Notes: generated by a model not told the origin, from the sequence alone. Shown: positions 1-11,493, counted from the stretch's first letter. The stretch is 64,000 nt of DNA from Gymnothorax reevesii (GCA_029721435.1 CM056584.1:13911739-13975738), one strand, 5' to 3'. Program-made: numbers and translations.

Positions 1-115
1 GTCAGCTGGCAGCGTCTCGGTGTCTTAATTTGCCCTCTCTCTGCCAGGCATTTCTGCGGCCCACCCTTCCGCGTTGGTTGCGCCCAGCTCTGCGCATTCG
101 GCCAAGAATGAGTGG

Positions 116-2829
116 ATGACATCACCGCGCATCACACTCGGGAGCCTTCCGGTGCTCTCCTCCATGACCAAGAGCATGGACTCGCGCTTTCGGCTCCGTT
201 GGCGCGCCATCGCGGCCGCGATCGCCGCGCTCTCAGTGTTCCTCCTGCTCTACGCGCACTGGACCGGGGGCAGAATCACCTCCCGGCCATTCGGCACCAA
301 CCACAACAGGGCGGAGACGGGGCCTGGAGGAACAGGGCGCTACAACGACACCTACCCGCTGTCCCCTCCCGAACGCACAGCTAAGGGGGTCCGCTATCGC
401 ATCGGCGTGATCGCCGACCTGGACACAGCCTCGCACAAGCCCAAGGGCCACACCTGGTTTAGCTACCTGCGCCGTGGGCACCTGCTGGTGTCGGAGAGCG
501 GAGACCAGGTGGCGGTGGAGTGGGATGAAGAGAGGGTGGTGCTGGAAAGCCACCTGGCTGAGAAGGGGCGGGGCATGGAGCTGTCCGAGCTGCTAGCCTT
601 TAACGGGCACCTGTACAGCGTGGACGACCGCACAGGTGTGGTCTATCGCATTGAGGGCAATAAGGCTGTTCCCTGGGTCATCCTTCCTGATGGAGATGGG
701 TCCGTCTCTAAAGGTCAGTGGAGTAACTGGGGTGGGAGAAGGGCGACTATTTAGGTCTCCTTTCTTTTTATAACATTGTTTATGGTAGTCTCTAATTCTT
801 TCTGAACATGTCTGTCATTTAAGAGTAATCTTCACATCACAGTTATTAAACATATAGGGCTCCCCAACAGAAAAGGTTTCATCAAAATCGGATGAGGGTG
901 CATGGAGAACTTTGACCTCCCAAAATGCCAAATTGAACTTTTTCTCTTACTGAAGCACCGCCTACTGTATGTGCTTGCCCTCTCAAAATCCCACGCTTAA
1001 TTTGTGTTGATTATGTCAAGGACTTCCTATGGTATCACATTATGAATGATGTGGCATAATAACGTTAATGGTAGTACGTCAGACTACAAAAGTAACTAAA
1101 CGTTACGAGGGCATTTTATTTTATACCACATATAGAGGGGAATATTATGTCATTACTGTTGGTTAGTTTTCACCTACCGGTGCCTCTGAATCTGACTCCA
1201 TTGACTCGTTTCACTCTCCTATGAAAAAAATATTGCGTGCAGCGTGAGGAAGTGAGCAATGCGAGTGAAACGGGTCAATGGTGTCAAATTCAGAGGCACC
1301 AGTAAGTGAAAACTAACCAACAGTAATTAAATAATATTCAGTTCTATATGTGGTATAAAATGCCATTGTAACGTTTAGTTACCTTCGTAGTCTGATGAAC
1401 TACCAGTTATATTTTTTTCGTAGGAGAAGTCTGGCAATCGGGGGGGGGGGGGGGGGGGAAGAGGGTGGGAAGAGGGTGGGACTTTGGAGGGGGGCGGAGT
1501 TGTTAATGTTCAAATTTTTACTGAGTGCTGTAAGACTTCCCAGAAAGGTAAGAATTGCTTTAACCCCACAATATTGGGGTTGATCTTTTGGTTTCTCACT
1601 TGGTTTTGTGAAAATGAGCTGGCGCTGCTCTTTCCCAAGGCTCAGCTATGCCCCCTGCTGGAGCATGGTCAGCACTGCAGAAGTTCCTATTTCAAGTGAG
1701 AAACCGAAGTTGTTAGCCTTATCACCGCACCTTTAAAAACCTCTTTCCCTCCACTCTCCCAGGGTTCAAAGCAGAGTGGCTGGCAGTGAAGGACGAACAC
1801 ATGTATGTGGGCGGGTTGGGGAAGGAGTGGACCACTACCACGGGGGAGTTTGTCAACGACAACCCCGAGTGGGTGAAGGTGGTGGGTTTCCGTGGCGACG
1901 TGCGGCATGAGAACTGGGTGCCGCAGTACAAGTCTCTGCGAATTGCGGCTGGCATCAAACCCCCAGGTGAGGGACACACTGTGTGCGGCGGCCTGCACTC
2001 CTCCGCATGCTCTCCCTCGTTCTTTTCAGCCCTGCTGCTTCCTCTCTCTGGCTCTCTTCGATTATCCCTCTTTTCTCTCTGAGACCACACCGTCTGTTCG
2101 CTCCCTTTCTTTCTCTACTCCCCCTCTCATCATGCTGCCCCCTCCCCAAGTTCCTCGCTCCTCCTTTTTTCACTTTCTTACGCGTTGTCTTTGTCATTTT
2201 CTCTCACTCATACTCACTAATCTCATTTTCCTCACCGGTATTCTCTCCCTCTCCATTTGTGCTCGTCTGTCTGAGGGAGCTGTTGGTTGGATTGTTGCAG
2301 TTTAGTAGTTTTAGTTCTTCAACAATGTCCAAATAAGACAGGTTTTAAATCTTAGTCTCTCTCTCTGTCTCTCTCTCTCTCTCTCTCTCACTCTCACTCT
2401 CACTCTCACTCTCTCTCTCTCCTCTGTCTGTTTCTCTTTTTTTTCTCTCTCTCTGTAGGTTATTTGATCCACGAGTCGGCTGCCTGGAGCGACACACTCA
2501 AGCGCTGGTTTTTCCTCCCTCGCCGCGCCAGCCACGAACATTACGACGAGACGTCGGACGAGAGGCGCGGCACTAACTTGGTGCTGAGCTGCTCGCCCAA
2601 CTTCCAGGACATCACCGTCAGCCAAGTAGGCCCGCTCAACCCCACTCACGGCTTCTCTTCCTTCAAGTTCGTCCCCAACACCGACGACCAGATCGTCCTG
2701 GCCCTCAAGTCCGAGGAGGACGCGGGCAAGATAGCCACATACATCCTGGCCTTCACGTTGGACGGGCGCGTACTTCTCCCCGAGACAAAGATCGGGGACG
2801 TGAAGTACGAGGGGCTGGAGTTCATCTAG
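116..2829 (+). CDS. cant1: Calcium-activated nucleotidase 1, intact copy (3 coding exons)
   Basis: Apyrase-family Ca2+-dependent nucleotidase of the ER/Golgi that hydrolyses UDP and GDP; in vertebrates it supports proteoglycan synthesis. Coding exons are 116-713, 1763-1966 and 2459-2829, joined at phase 1 (AAA G|GG) and phase 1 (CCA G|GT), with GT-AG borders. They give about 390 residues (human family member about 401). An N-terminal hydrophobic stretch ([16 protein letters not shown], about residues 26-41) fits a type II signal anchor. Landmarks: [47 protein letters not shown] (exon 1), [15 protein letters not shown] (exon 2), [23 protein letters not shown] and the C-terminus KYEGLEFI (exon 3). 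The first in-frame ATG is 116; the frame stays open upstream to the acceptor AG at 46-47 and similarity continues (NEW before the Met), so translation might start in an upstream exon. An out-of-frame ATG at 108 opens a 4-codon uORF (108-119) overlapping the start. Confidence 0.93.
1070..1404. repeat. Fold-back MITE in CANT1 intron 1 (unit A)
   Basis: The 335-bp element is almost entirely one inverted repeat. The left arm begins GGTAGTACGTCAGACTAC and the right arm ends GTCTGATGAACTACC; the arms pair through the block containing ACTAAACGTTAC and the GTTGGTTAGTTTTCAC segment, with a small central loop near 1230-1250. It carries no coding capacity. The same element sits at 41694-42028 in unit B, so it predates the duplication. 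The superfamily was not assigned. Confidence 0.85.
1440..1458. repeat. Poly(G) run
   Basis: Nineteen consecutive G residues lie in CANT1 intron 1, followed by a G-rich stretch to about 1498. Unit B has a shorter, interrupted G-rich sequence at about 42064-42125, so the tract has changed length since duplication. Confidence 0.9.
2357..2456. repeat. TC-rich microsatellite / polypyrimidine tract before CANT1 exon 3
   Basis: A CT/TC tract with CACTCT variants leads directly into the acceptor CTGTAG of exon 3. This is the empty counterpart of the site where unit B carries a LINE (43251-47940), also inside TC repeats. Confidence 0.9.
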
Positions 2830-3484
2830 AGGCAGGGAGGGTTGTCCAAGGGGGACTGGGTCATTTTTTCATCCAAGGCCTGGCATGATGCCATCTTGAG
2901 ACATCATCATCTTGTGACATCATCCCTCCCCGCCCCTGCTCTGCCCCTCTCAGCCACCATTTTAGTTCTCCTCATGCACAGCCGGGTTGTGCGGTTTCAT
3001 TGAACTGTGCAAAGAAACAAACGACCTAATGAAGAATGTAAAAATGTAAAAAAAAAAAAAAACTGCCCACCCAGTCTGACAGAAGTATTGTGACACCAAA
3101 TGAACACACTGAATCAGCTTGAACCATGAAAATATGATGTACTGTACTACTAAATGAAGTTCAGATGCTTCATCCGTCGCTTGTTTGTCATTCTTTGTTG
3201 GTTTTATTTTATTATTTTTATTGCTAATGATTCGGCTCATAATTTACCTGGGATTTTTTTCTTGGTCTTTTATTTTCCAGTAAAATTATTTGTCAAAAGT
3301 TGACTGTTTTTTGTTGTTCTTGCTGCTTAAACTTAAGTCTGCAATCCTGTTTAATAGGGTTTTGAGTGCTTCACCAAATTCAAACTTTAGAATGAGGCTT
3401 AGGATGGTGGTGATCTCTTCTCACCTGTTGTGTGGATGCATTGCTTTGGAGTGACAAATGGGAGACACATGGGAGTCAAGACAT
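2830..3484 (+). other. CANT1 3' UTR and CANT1-LGALS3BP spacer (unit A)
   Basis: There is no further coding sequence here. The segment starts after the CANT1 stop (TAG 2827-2829), contains a poly(A) run at about 3048-3062 and T-rich sequence at 3200-3310, and reaches the LGALS3BP promoter. Only about 750 bases separate the CANT1 stop from the LGALS3BP TATA box, so CANT1 termination and LGALS3BP initiation share a short interval. No canonical AATAAA was found close after the stop. Confidence 0.6.
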
Positions 3485-3510
3485 ATTACTTTGCCGGTCA
3501 GCAATTTTAA

Positions 3511-3646
3511 GAAAAACGAAACTTAAACTGCAGTTTTTCAGCCAGAAACGGCAGTGTGGGCGTGTGAAGTTGCACAGCACCGTATAAAAAGGGTCACTCA
3601 GCAGGAAACAAGTCAAGTGCCTGAAGGATTTCACTTGTCTGCTCTG
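3511..3646 (+). promoter_or_regulatory. LGALS3BP promoter and 5' UTR exon (unit A)
   Basis: A TATA box (CGTATAAAAAGG, 3581-3592) is followed about 25-30 bases later by a likely start site and a short non-coding exon ending at 3646 before a GTGAGA donor. About 60 bases upstream of the TATA box is GAAAAACGAAACTT (3511-3524), which resembles an interferon-stimulated response / IRF element (core GAAANNGAAACT). LGALS3BP is interferon-inducible in mammals, so an IRF site is plausible but is inferred. The same arrangement occurs in unit B at 49080-49216. Confidence 0.6.
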
Positions 3647-5284
3647 GTGAGATGTTAATGTTTTTATGTGAAGACTTTTGTAGTTTAATTTGCATTGCTG
3701 AAATAATAATGGAGCTTAATTAAACTCCTGTTAAACTGAGAAGCACTCAGATTAGTCATCGAATAAGAATGGAGTATGAGCCACGTGCTGCACATTGTCA
3801 GCATGAATCATCTGTATCTCTGCAGATGATATGGTCTTATAGGACTTAGAGAATTTTTAAGTAATAAATGTCACTGTCTGAATGGTGACATGCTATTAAT
3901 TGTTCTTAAGTAAACAGGTAAAAGAACAATAAATTAATGATATGAAATGCTAGTCAAAGACAAGTTGCAATTTTCTTTTGAATCAAGCTTTATTAGTCCT
4001 GTAGTGTTCACTGGTGGTCTGAGGGGTGCTGAGCCGTAACTGCATTATGAAAGAATGCAGAATTTCACCAGCACAGGTTTTCTACAGTCCAAGCTATTGG
4101 CTGTGTCTGTATCAGGTCTCGGAACTGAATTTGGAAAACTGGTCGAATGGCTGATCTGGTCTGACCGCAGTGGATCAGATGTCGTCTCTTTTATTTGCTT
4201 GTTCGTGGTTTTGAGAGGATGATGTTGGCTGATAAATGTAGCATGAGCACCGATTCGATTTGGGTCCCACAGTCATGGCGGTTGTCCTCTGAGAGGATTA
4301 ACCTAAACTTGGATCTCGGGTAGTTTGACGTCTTCAAAAAATAAGTATTACTCAAGATCAGCTCAATGCAAGCAACCGATTTTGTTTCCCTTTTCCTACA
4401 GCCAGTTCCCTCCAAATGTCTCAGAAAATGCTGATGCTTGGGGTCATTTCCCTTTTCTGGCGGTTGACCCTGTCTGTGGATCTGGCCTGGGGTCTGCATC
4501 TGGCAAGTGAGTTTTGGTGGAAGCCCAACTGCTATCCTGGTGTCAGTACTTCTTGCATCACAGGAAGAAGTGCTGAAAAAAATACCAGCAGGCACTGCAG
4601 CTCTCTAGGATGGGGTTTAATACCCCTGATTTAAATGGTTAAAACGTGTAGCTTGGTTACTTCGTAGTTTGTTTTCTGAATTACAACAGGCTTTGAAACA
4701 TGTATAGCAACATTTTAGGCAAGTTGTGAATAAAAGGTTTTCTTTTATTGAAAGTCCACAAATAATTAATTCTCTCAACAGGGGACGGAATGTAGATCAA
4801 TTTCTGCAGTTTCTGACCTGATATTGAAGCTGGTCTGGTCCCAGTCTTTCAGTGCTGACTCTGCTTGGTCCCATGTTAGACATATTACTTCGATGAGAAG
4901 GGTATATAAATGCATGTAGATGTGTATAAACATGCTTTATGCTGCTATTTACATTTAGCAGATTTATTTACAGTGAATATGAGCGTATTGTTCATTGAAA
5001 AAAAAAAGGAATGGAAAAACAGGAAGGGTAAAGATACTGTTTGGTATGGAAGTATTTGGACAATTACACAATTTTTTTTTGTAATTCTGCCTCTACACCA
5101 CCACAGCAGATGAGAAATGAAGCCAGCAAGCTGTGATAAAAGTGCAGCCTTTTGGTTTTAATTCTAGGGTTTTCACAAATAACCTGCATTAGCCGTTTAG
5201 GAATTGCGGCCATTTTTATACATTGTCCTCCATTTTCAGAGGTTCAGAGGTAATTGGATACACTGATGCAATTATAAAAATATG

Positions 5285-6850
5285 TTTTTTTTATGCCCCC
5301 GCAATTGAAGATTCGGGGGCATATTGTTTTTTGCCTGTCCGTCTGTGTCTGTCTGTCTGTCTGTTTGTCTGCAGCAGCAAAAAAACTTTAACCTTGGCCT
5401 TAACTTTTCATTGGTCAGAGATAGGCCTTCGATACTTGACAAGTGCATCCCTTCTCACGAGACCTTTCAGATGAGGTCATCATTTTTGACCTTGTTCACC
5501 TTTTGACCTTGACCTTGGCATAGGACCCATTTTCCTCAAACTTCAACCTTGGCCATAACTTTTCATTGGTCAGAGATAGGCCTTTGATACTTGACTTGTG
5601 TATCCCTTGTCACGAGACCTTTCAGATGAGGTCATCATTTTTGACCTTGTTCACCTTTTGACCTTGACCTTGGCATAGGACCCATTTTCCTCAAACTTCA
5701 ACCTTGGCCATAACTTTTCATTGGTCAGAGATAGGCCTTTGATACTTGACTTGTGTATCCCTTGTCACGAGACCTTTCAGATGAGGTCATCATTTTTAGC
5801 TTACCTGACGACGAAGTCAAATGAGCTTATGTCATGGCCTGTTTGACCGTCGTTCGTCGTCGTTCGCCATCGTCGTCGTCATTCGTCATCCGTAACCATC
5901 TCCTCCAAACCACTGGGCCTATGAAGCTGAAACTTGACAGGTACCTTCCTACCCGTGAGGAGACCAAAATTTTTTAAAGGGGTTCCGATTCGATTTCAAA
6001 CATGGCCGCCATGGCGGCCACATTGAAAATCACATAATTGGCCATCTGAAAGCTATTTATGCACATATTCAGCTGAAATTTGCTAAGTAGTCAGTACATG
6101 GCAAGATGCATCACATCTCAAACGGCTTTTCCCGTATTATGAATTTTGACCTTGCTTTGACCTTCAACTTTATACAACCCCTACGAGTTACATCGAAATC
6201 TTTCAAAATCATCTTCTCCGAAACTACTTGGCCAATGAAGGTGAAACTTGACAGGTACCTTCCTGCCTATGAGGACACAAAGTTTGTTCAAGGCGTTCCC
6301 ATCCGATTTCAAACATGGTCGCCACGGTGGCCATATTGAAAATCACATAATTGGCCATCTGAAAGCCATTTATGCACATACTCAGCTGAAATTTGCTATG
6401 TAGGCAGTAATTAGCAAGATGCATCACATATAATACGAGTTTTTCCGTATTTTGAATTTTGACCTTGCTTTGACCTTCAACTTTGTAGGACCCCTCTAAG
6501 TTACACTGAAACCTTTAAAACTCTTCTTCTCTAAAACTACTTGACCAATGAAGCTGAAACTTGACAAGTATCTTCCCACCCATGAGGACACTAAATTTGT
6601 TCAAGGCGTTTCCCTTGAGTGGTCAGGTGAGCTACAGGGCCCGTGGCACTATTTTTGACCTTGTGACCTTGACCTTGGCGTAGGACGCATTTTCCAAAAA
6701 CTTTAACCTTGGCCATAACTTTTGATTGGTCTGAGATAGGCCTTTGATGTGTATCCCTTGACACGAGACCTTTCAGATGAGGTCATCTTTTTTGACCTTG
6801 TGACCTTCACCTTGACGTCATTTTGATTTCACAATAGTTTCCTGGAAAAT
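5285..6850. repeat. Composite repeat with GACCTTGACCTT tracts inside the Tc1 relic
   Basis: It opens with a short perfect hairpin (TATGCCCCCG / CGGGGGCATA, 5297-5329) and a TGTC-rich stretch. It then has about 2.7 tandem copies of a 155-bp unit starting at 5386, 5541 and 5696, each containing CCTTGGCCATAACTTTTCATT. A second element (about 5816-6638) is nested within, bounded by the inverted ends AGCTTACCTGAC and GTCAGGTGAGCT. After it the outer repeat resumes with TTTTTGACCTTGTGACCTTG. No protein is encoded. Unit B (51258-52475) has only one shortened copy of the 155-bp unit. Confidence 0.75.
5816..6638. mobile_element. Nested non-autonomous element with AGCTYACCTGAC ends
   Basis: The 12-bp ends AGCTTACCTGAC and GTCAGGTGAGCT are inverted repeats with one mismatch. 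The interior contains two or three imperfect copies of a roughly 300-bp module with CACATAATTGGCCATCTGAAAG and TGAAACTTGACAGGTACCTT. No transposase is present. The unit B copy is about 51437-52265. Confidence 0.55.
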
Positions 6851-7765
6851 TTCTAAAAATTTTATTTGTTTATTTAACCCTTTGCAAGTCCAAGCAATTC
6901 CATCTGGTCCATTTCCATCTTATAAATCCAAACTATGCTTATATCCGGGGGTATCAGTGTTTCACAAACACATCTTGATTTTTTAGTCCTGGTTGAAAAT
7001 CTTTTGCAGTCAATGGCAGCATCACCAAAAGCTGAGTTTCATCCTTCTACATGCTTTGCCTGGCCTTTCCTGCAGCCGCCTTCAGTTACTGCTAGTTTCT
7101 GCCCTCATTTTTGTCTTCAGTAAGTGAAAAAGCATGTGCAGTTGGGTTGAGGTCAGGTGACTGTCTTGGCCACTGGAGAATATTCCATTTCTTGGCCTTG
7201 AGAGCTCTTGGGTTGCTTTTGTGGTATGTTCTGGGTGATTATTCGCCTGTACTGTGAAATGCCATCTTATCAGTGTGTAGCATTCAGCTTAATCTGGGGT
7301 GTGTTTACCGACATCACAGATGCTAACTTACATAGTTGGGCCCATTGACTAACTTGGTTAGCAACTGTGCTTTTGGGAAACGCCCCCCTGAGAGGACAGT
7401 ATTGCCCCGAATACTTCAGAATTCATCCTTCTACCTCTGTCAGCAGTAATCAAAAGATTCACTCCAGTCCATTAGCTACCATACCTGCCCATGGCATTTC
7501 ACTGTCTTCACCATGAATGACAGAGCATGTGGTGAGCCTCGGATCATGAGCTGTTTCTTTTCCATACTCTGACATCCACCAAAATGATGGGAAATCTTGG
7601 TGTCATCTGTCTGAAGAATCGTGTTCCAGAACTGTTCAGTTCAGGCTTTTTTTTCTGGCTAAGTCCAATCTGATCTTTTTTTGTTCTAAAGTGTTGCCAG
7701 TGGTTTGCAACTTGTATTAAACCCTTTGTTTTTACATATGAGTTAAAATCAGCAAAGAAGTCTCA

Positions 7766-10194
7766 CATTATTGTCAAAATATAGACTTCTTCAATCATTT
7801 ACTTTCTGACTGTTTTATAAAAGCTGAACTACTGAAGAAAGTTGATTTGGTAAAAAAAAAAAAAAAAAAAAGTAATTTACCCAGTTTTTTTTTTTTAAGT
7901 TATTTTTTCACCGAAGATGTGACTGCTTGCGTGTGTTTAATGACACCAGATTCAGAATTATAATACACATAATCTGTCAAATTATAACACGCAAATCACA
8001 AAGTCTGTCAGAAACGCGAGAACCTGATCTACACTGAGCTCCTGGGGGACCACTTGTTTTTGGTGTTCATTTAACCTCTTTCAACTGGCTTCCTATTTCT
8101 AAAAAGTCCCTGCACATGACCATTCATTTCTTATTAAGTTCATGCTGTGTTTATACTAACACACGTCACATCATATGTTAGTGATTTTGACGGACAGTCA
8201 AAAAAAACGTACCTGCCACCACTACTGCCTTCTTCCACAGGAAGCGATGACGCAAACAGCAAGCCGTAGATGGGGAGATTTCCTAGGAATGCAGATGTCG
8301 CAGGGCCTCCTAAATGTTGTCTATTAAGTGCCATAAATTCTGGACGTTATTTTTTGATGGATTGGAGTGAACTTGTAAGATGGGAAATCCAGCTGGGAAT
8401 GGGGGCGTGATGACGACAGCACAATAAGCAGGTCTCTGGCGATGCGAGGGGGGTGACGATCACAGTGTGTTTCATGAAGCTGGACCTTAAACTCATCTGT
8501 TTACATTTTCTGACAGTATAGTAATGACAAACCATTCTCATATCTTCCAAATAATACTATGCACTGCTTATATGCTCATAATCAAATTGGCTTATACACT
8601 AATGCAGTTTTAGAGCTTTTCATGACAACTGCATCATATTAGTATATATTCAGGTCATGTTTGGTATTGTTGTTCTCAGGAGAATCCAAGGAGTTGAATG
8701 GAGTTTCATTCCCATTGAAATCATGGTTCATTCCCTTTAGGAAACTCCTGAAAATTGGTCAGAATCCTCTCGAGAAGCTGTTCTTCTCTCTCTGCTTAAT
8801 TGTTTCATTACATCCTCCAAATAGTGGAAACCCAAAAACCAGATTCAATCCCCCTTCCAGGTCATTTATGGCCATGCCGCCTGGTTCAAAGACGTGATTT
8901 GGCTTAAAGCAAAGAGAGACGATCCATTCTGGGAAGATCGCAGACGACTTCCCACACGTGCATCTCTATGCCGTGCGTAGCCACTCTATATAGTCAGGGA
9001 AGATCTTATCCGATCTCTCCCTGTGTACGCAAGTGCGTGTGTAGCCCCTTTAATCATGGAAGATTGTTGCCAACTTCCCACACGTGCATCTCTATGCTGT
9101 GTGTAGCCTCTATAGTTATGGCAAATCATCTCTCCGATCTCACCCTCACACAACTCTGTGAGTGTAGCTTTCGCCAGGTATGACTTTTATATTTGTGTAA
9201 ATTTGTGGTAACTGATGTTCGGTCTGTTAATTTAAGCTCTTGCCCACCTGGTGAATAACTCCTTGTTATCCCTTTAACTTGCGTGGTCTCAGTGACTCTT
9301 AACACTTTTACATTCTTTCTTGCTACGTTACGAGGGAGAGTTAGGGGTTAAGCTCAACCAAGGACTGACTGATCAGCGGCTTTGGGATGAGAATTGATTT
9401 TATTAAGTTGGAGAGACAATCATGATCTACTTACATAAAGGGTTTATGTATTGCTGGTTCTGGGATTTTAACCTGAAGGAAACCCATGGATGAAAAGTGG
9501 GTTATCTGTTTAAATTTAAAATTAAATGTTTGAAGGAACCCATGGGCGTGCGTAGATCTGGATCCCAGCTATTTCTGTCGTTGGTATTGTTTTGTGGAGT
9601 TTTACAAACTTTTTTCTGGACTTTGACTCTAAAAAGCCTGACTACTGATGAGCAGAGACATGACTCACTAACTTCAGTGTATTAGAATGAAAACACTACC
9701 GTGCTTACGTTATGGAGCTGTCACTGATGACTGTAGGGAAAAAACCCTTGGCCGTCACCCTGATATGTTTGACGGCGCACTAACATGCACCAGGGGAATT
9801 TTTGAGGGGAGTTTTTTTTTTTATTATGGGCCTTCGGCGCTGTGTTTCTGTGCAGCTCAATAGCTTTGAAACCCATTTAAAATGTAAGCAAACAGTTACT
9901 GCAGTTTGGACTTAATTGGTAAAAATATCCAGCCAAGTAAATGGCTACCTGAGGACTGTGGCGTTTGCCAAGCACCGAAAGAAGTGGCCCCTGAATGTGA
10001 ATTTTCTTTACTTCATTCGGGGCTTCATTTATGGTGCCGTAACTATCTGTCCTGTCTCTTGAATATTTAAATTAAGGCCACCAAACAGAATTCACTGATT
10101 TACTCAAACAGTAAATAATTTATCATGTAATGGTTTGAATGAATCGCCATATTACATCTTAGCTGATTTCGACTCATTTATGAAGGTTTCAATT
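7766..10194. repeat. Second insertion inside the Tc1 relic, unassigned
   Basis: This 2.4 kb block separates the last two Tc1 pieces. It has an A/T run (7853-7900) and a set of imperfect repeats at about 8940-9180 sharing CTTCCCACACGTGCATCTCT and a GTGTAGCC motif. No open frame longer than about 80 codons was recognisable. The repeat set and abrupt borders suggest an inserted element, but I cannot name the family. Unit B has the same block with an additional 0.4 kb at about 55166-55585. Confidence 0.45.
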
Positions 10195-11493
10195 TATTGT
10201 AGCTCGACTTTGACAATTATACGGCTACCTTATCAGGAGTGTTCTTGAGATGGCTCGATGTCCTGAAGGGGGTTTTCATCACCAAGGAAGAAATTCTGTG
10301 ATCATCTTAGTTGTCCTTTATGGTCTTTCTGCTGTTCTTAGCCTTGCTGAGCTTTTCCTTGCAGTCCTTATTCTCTAAGAGTCCATCAAACGGTTGATTT
10401 GGCCCCTCCTAATGTATCTGCTATCTGCCTGATAGTTTTTTGTTTTCTCAGTCTAATGGTGGCCTCCTTAACCCACGCTGACAGTTCTTTGGCCCGTATG
10501 TTGAGAGTTCCCTTTAAGCGCTACCAAATGCAAGTTAAACACTTGGAACAAGCTCCAGAGCTTGTATCTGCTTCAGTTGTTATGAAATACCATGGGAAAA
10601 GGCCCTGACTGGTCATGAAACTAAAGTTGTTTAATTACCTTTGAGCCCCTTAAAATGGAAGACTAAAATGTTTCTTTCCTGAATGGTTAATGCCAGATTT
10701 TATTATTTTTAAAAATTGTATTATTATTATTTTTAATTGCAAAATTACAAAAATTGCGTCATAGCCTGGATACCTTCGTACCTAACTATATATTGTGTAA
10801 TACTTCTAAAACTGAGTCTTTAATAAGGATGAATGTTCACTGTTTAATTTTACCTATGCTCGGTGATTATGAACACTACACTGACGGCTACTAATCCTCG
10901 CTGACTGAAGGAACGGAGAAGCCTGTCACTGCTCTTGAGTGGGGTCGGGAGCGGCTTGTGAGGCTGGCGGGGGGTGCACGGACCTCAGAGGGCCGGGTGG
11001 AGGTGTACCACAAGGGTCAGTGGGGGACAGTGTGCGATGATGGTTGGGACATGGCTGAAGCCCAGGTGGTGTGTCGTCAGCTACGTTTTCCTGGCGCAAA
11101 ATCCATCACCCCGGGAGGGACCTATGGGTCAGGTGAGCAACCATGATCAATGTTCATTCCGGTCAGGGTTTAATCTGTGTACTGTGTGTATCAATCCCCA
11201 TTGCTCTTGGCTGTGGATGCTGCATATATGCCATTCCTCCTGACACTGACTGTCAGTACTGCCCTTATCGACTGTGTCAGTTAATCCCCATTACTTCTTC
11301 CCCTTTTGTTTTGCCCACCAGCAACAACGCATCATCACTCTATGACATCAGAGCAGTTACTCCCGTCACATCTATCCACTTTATCAATCCCCATTCCTCC
11401 AGTCCTTGAATGTCAGTGCTGTACATGTTCGTCCCAGCGGTCAGTGCGGCAGGTGTCCCATTCCTCCTGCCCCCAACTGCCAGTGCTGCGTTT

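Larger units (their letters stand above)
5043..10655 (-). mobile_element. Degraded Tc1-like transposon split by nested insertions (unit A)
   Basis: Three pieces in LGALS3BP intron 1 read as one common fish Tc1-type element in reverse orientation. About 5043-5285 is one terminus (GTATTTGGACAATTACAC, then CATTTTTATACATTGTCCTCC). About 6965-7765 holds the middle (CTTTTGCAGTCAATGGCAGC, GGTTGAGGTCAGGTGACTG, TTGGCCACTGGAGAATATTCC, GGATCATGAGCTGTTTC). About 10195-10655 holds the other end (GTGTTCTTGAGATGGCTCGA, GACAGTTCTTTGGCCCGTA, CCTTTGAGCCCCTTAAAATGG). Insertions of about 1.7 kb and 2.4 kb separate them. Assignment is from remembered fish repeat consensus. No frame is intact. Unit B has the same layout. 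Confidence 0.7.

Noticed and set aside
74..115. CANT1 start at TTG 74
   Set aside because: TTG is not a normal vertebrate start. The first in-frame ATG is 116, although similarity upstream leaves open a start in an earlier exon.
1687..2336. Several overlapping ORFs on both strands around CANT1 exon 2 and intron 2
   Set aside because: They are shadows of exon 2 and of TC-rich intron sequence; only the phase-consistent CANT1 frame shows family similarity.
5816..5880. CRISPR-like short repeats (TCGTCGTTCG)
   Set aside because: Simple trinucleotide drift inside a eukaryotic mobile repeat, with no spacer-repeat structure.
8940..9380. Possible solo LTR of a retrovirus-like element
   Set aside because: Has repeated blocks and abrupt ends, but no primer binding site, polypurine tract or coding sequence could be recognised.
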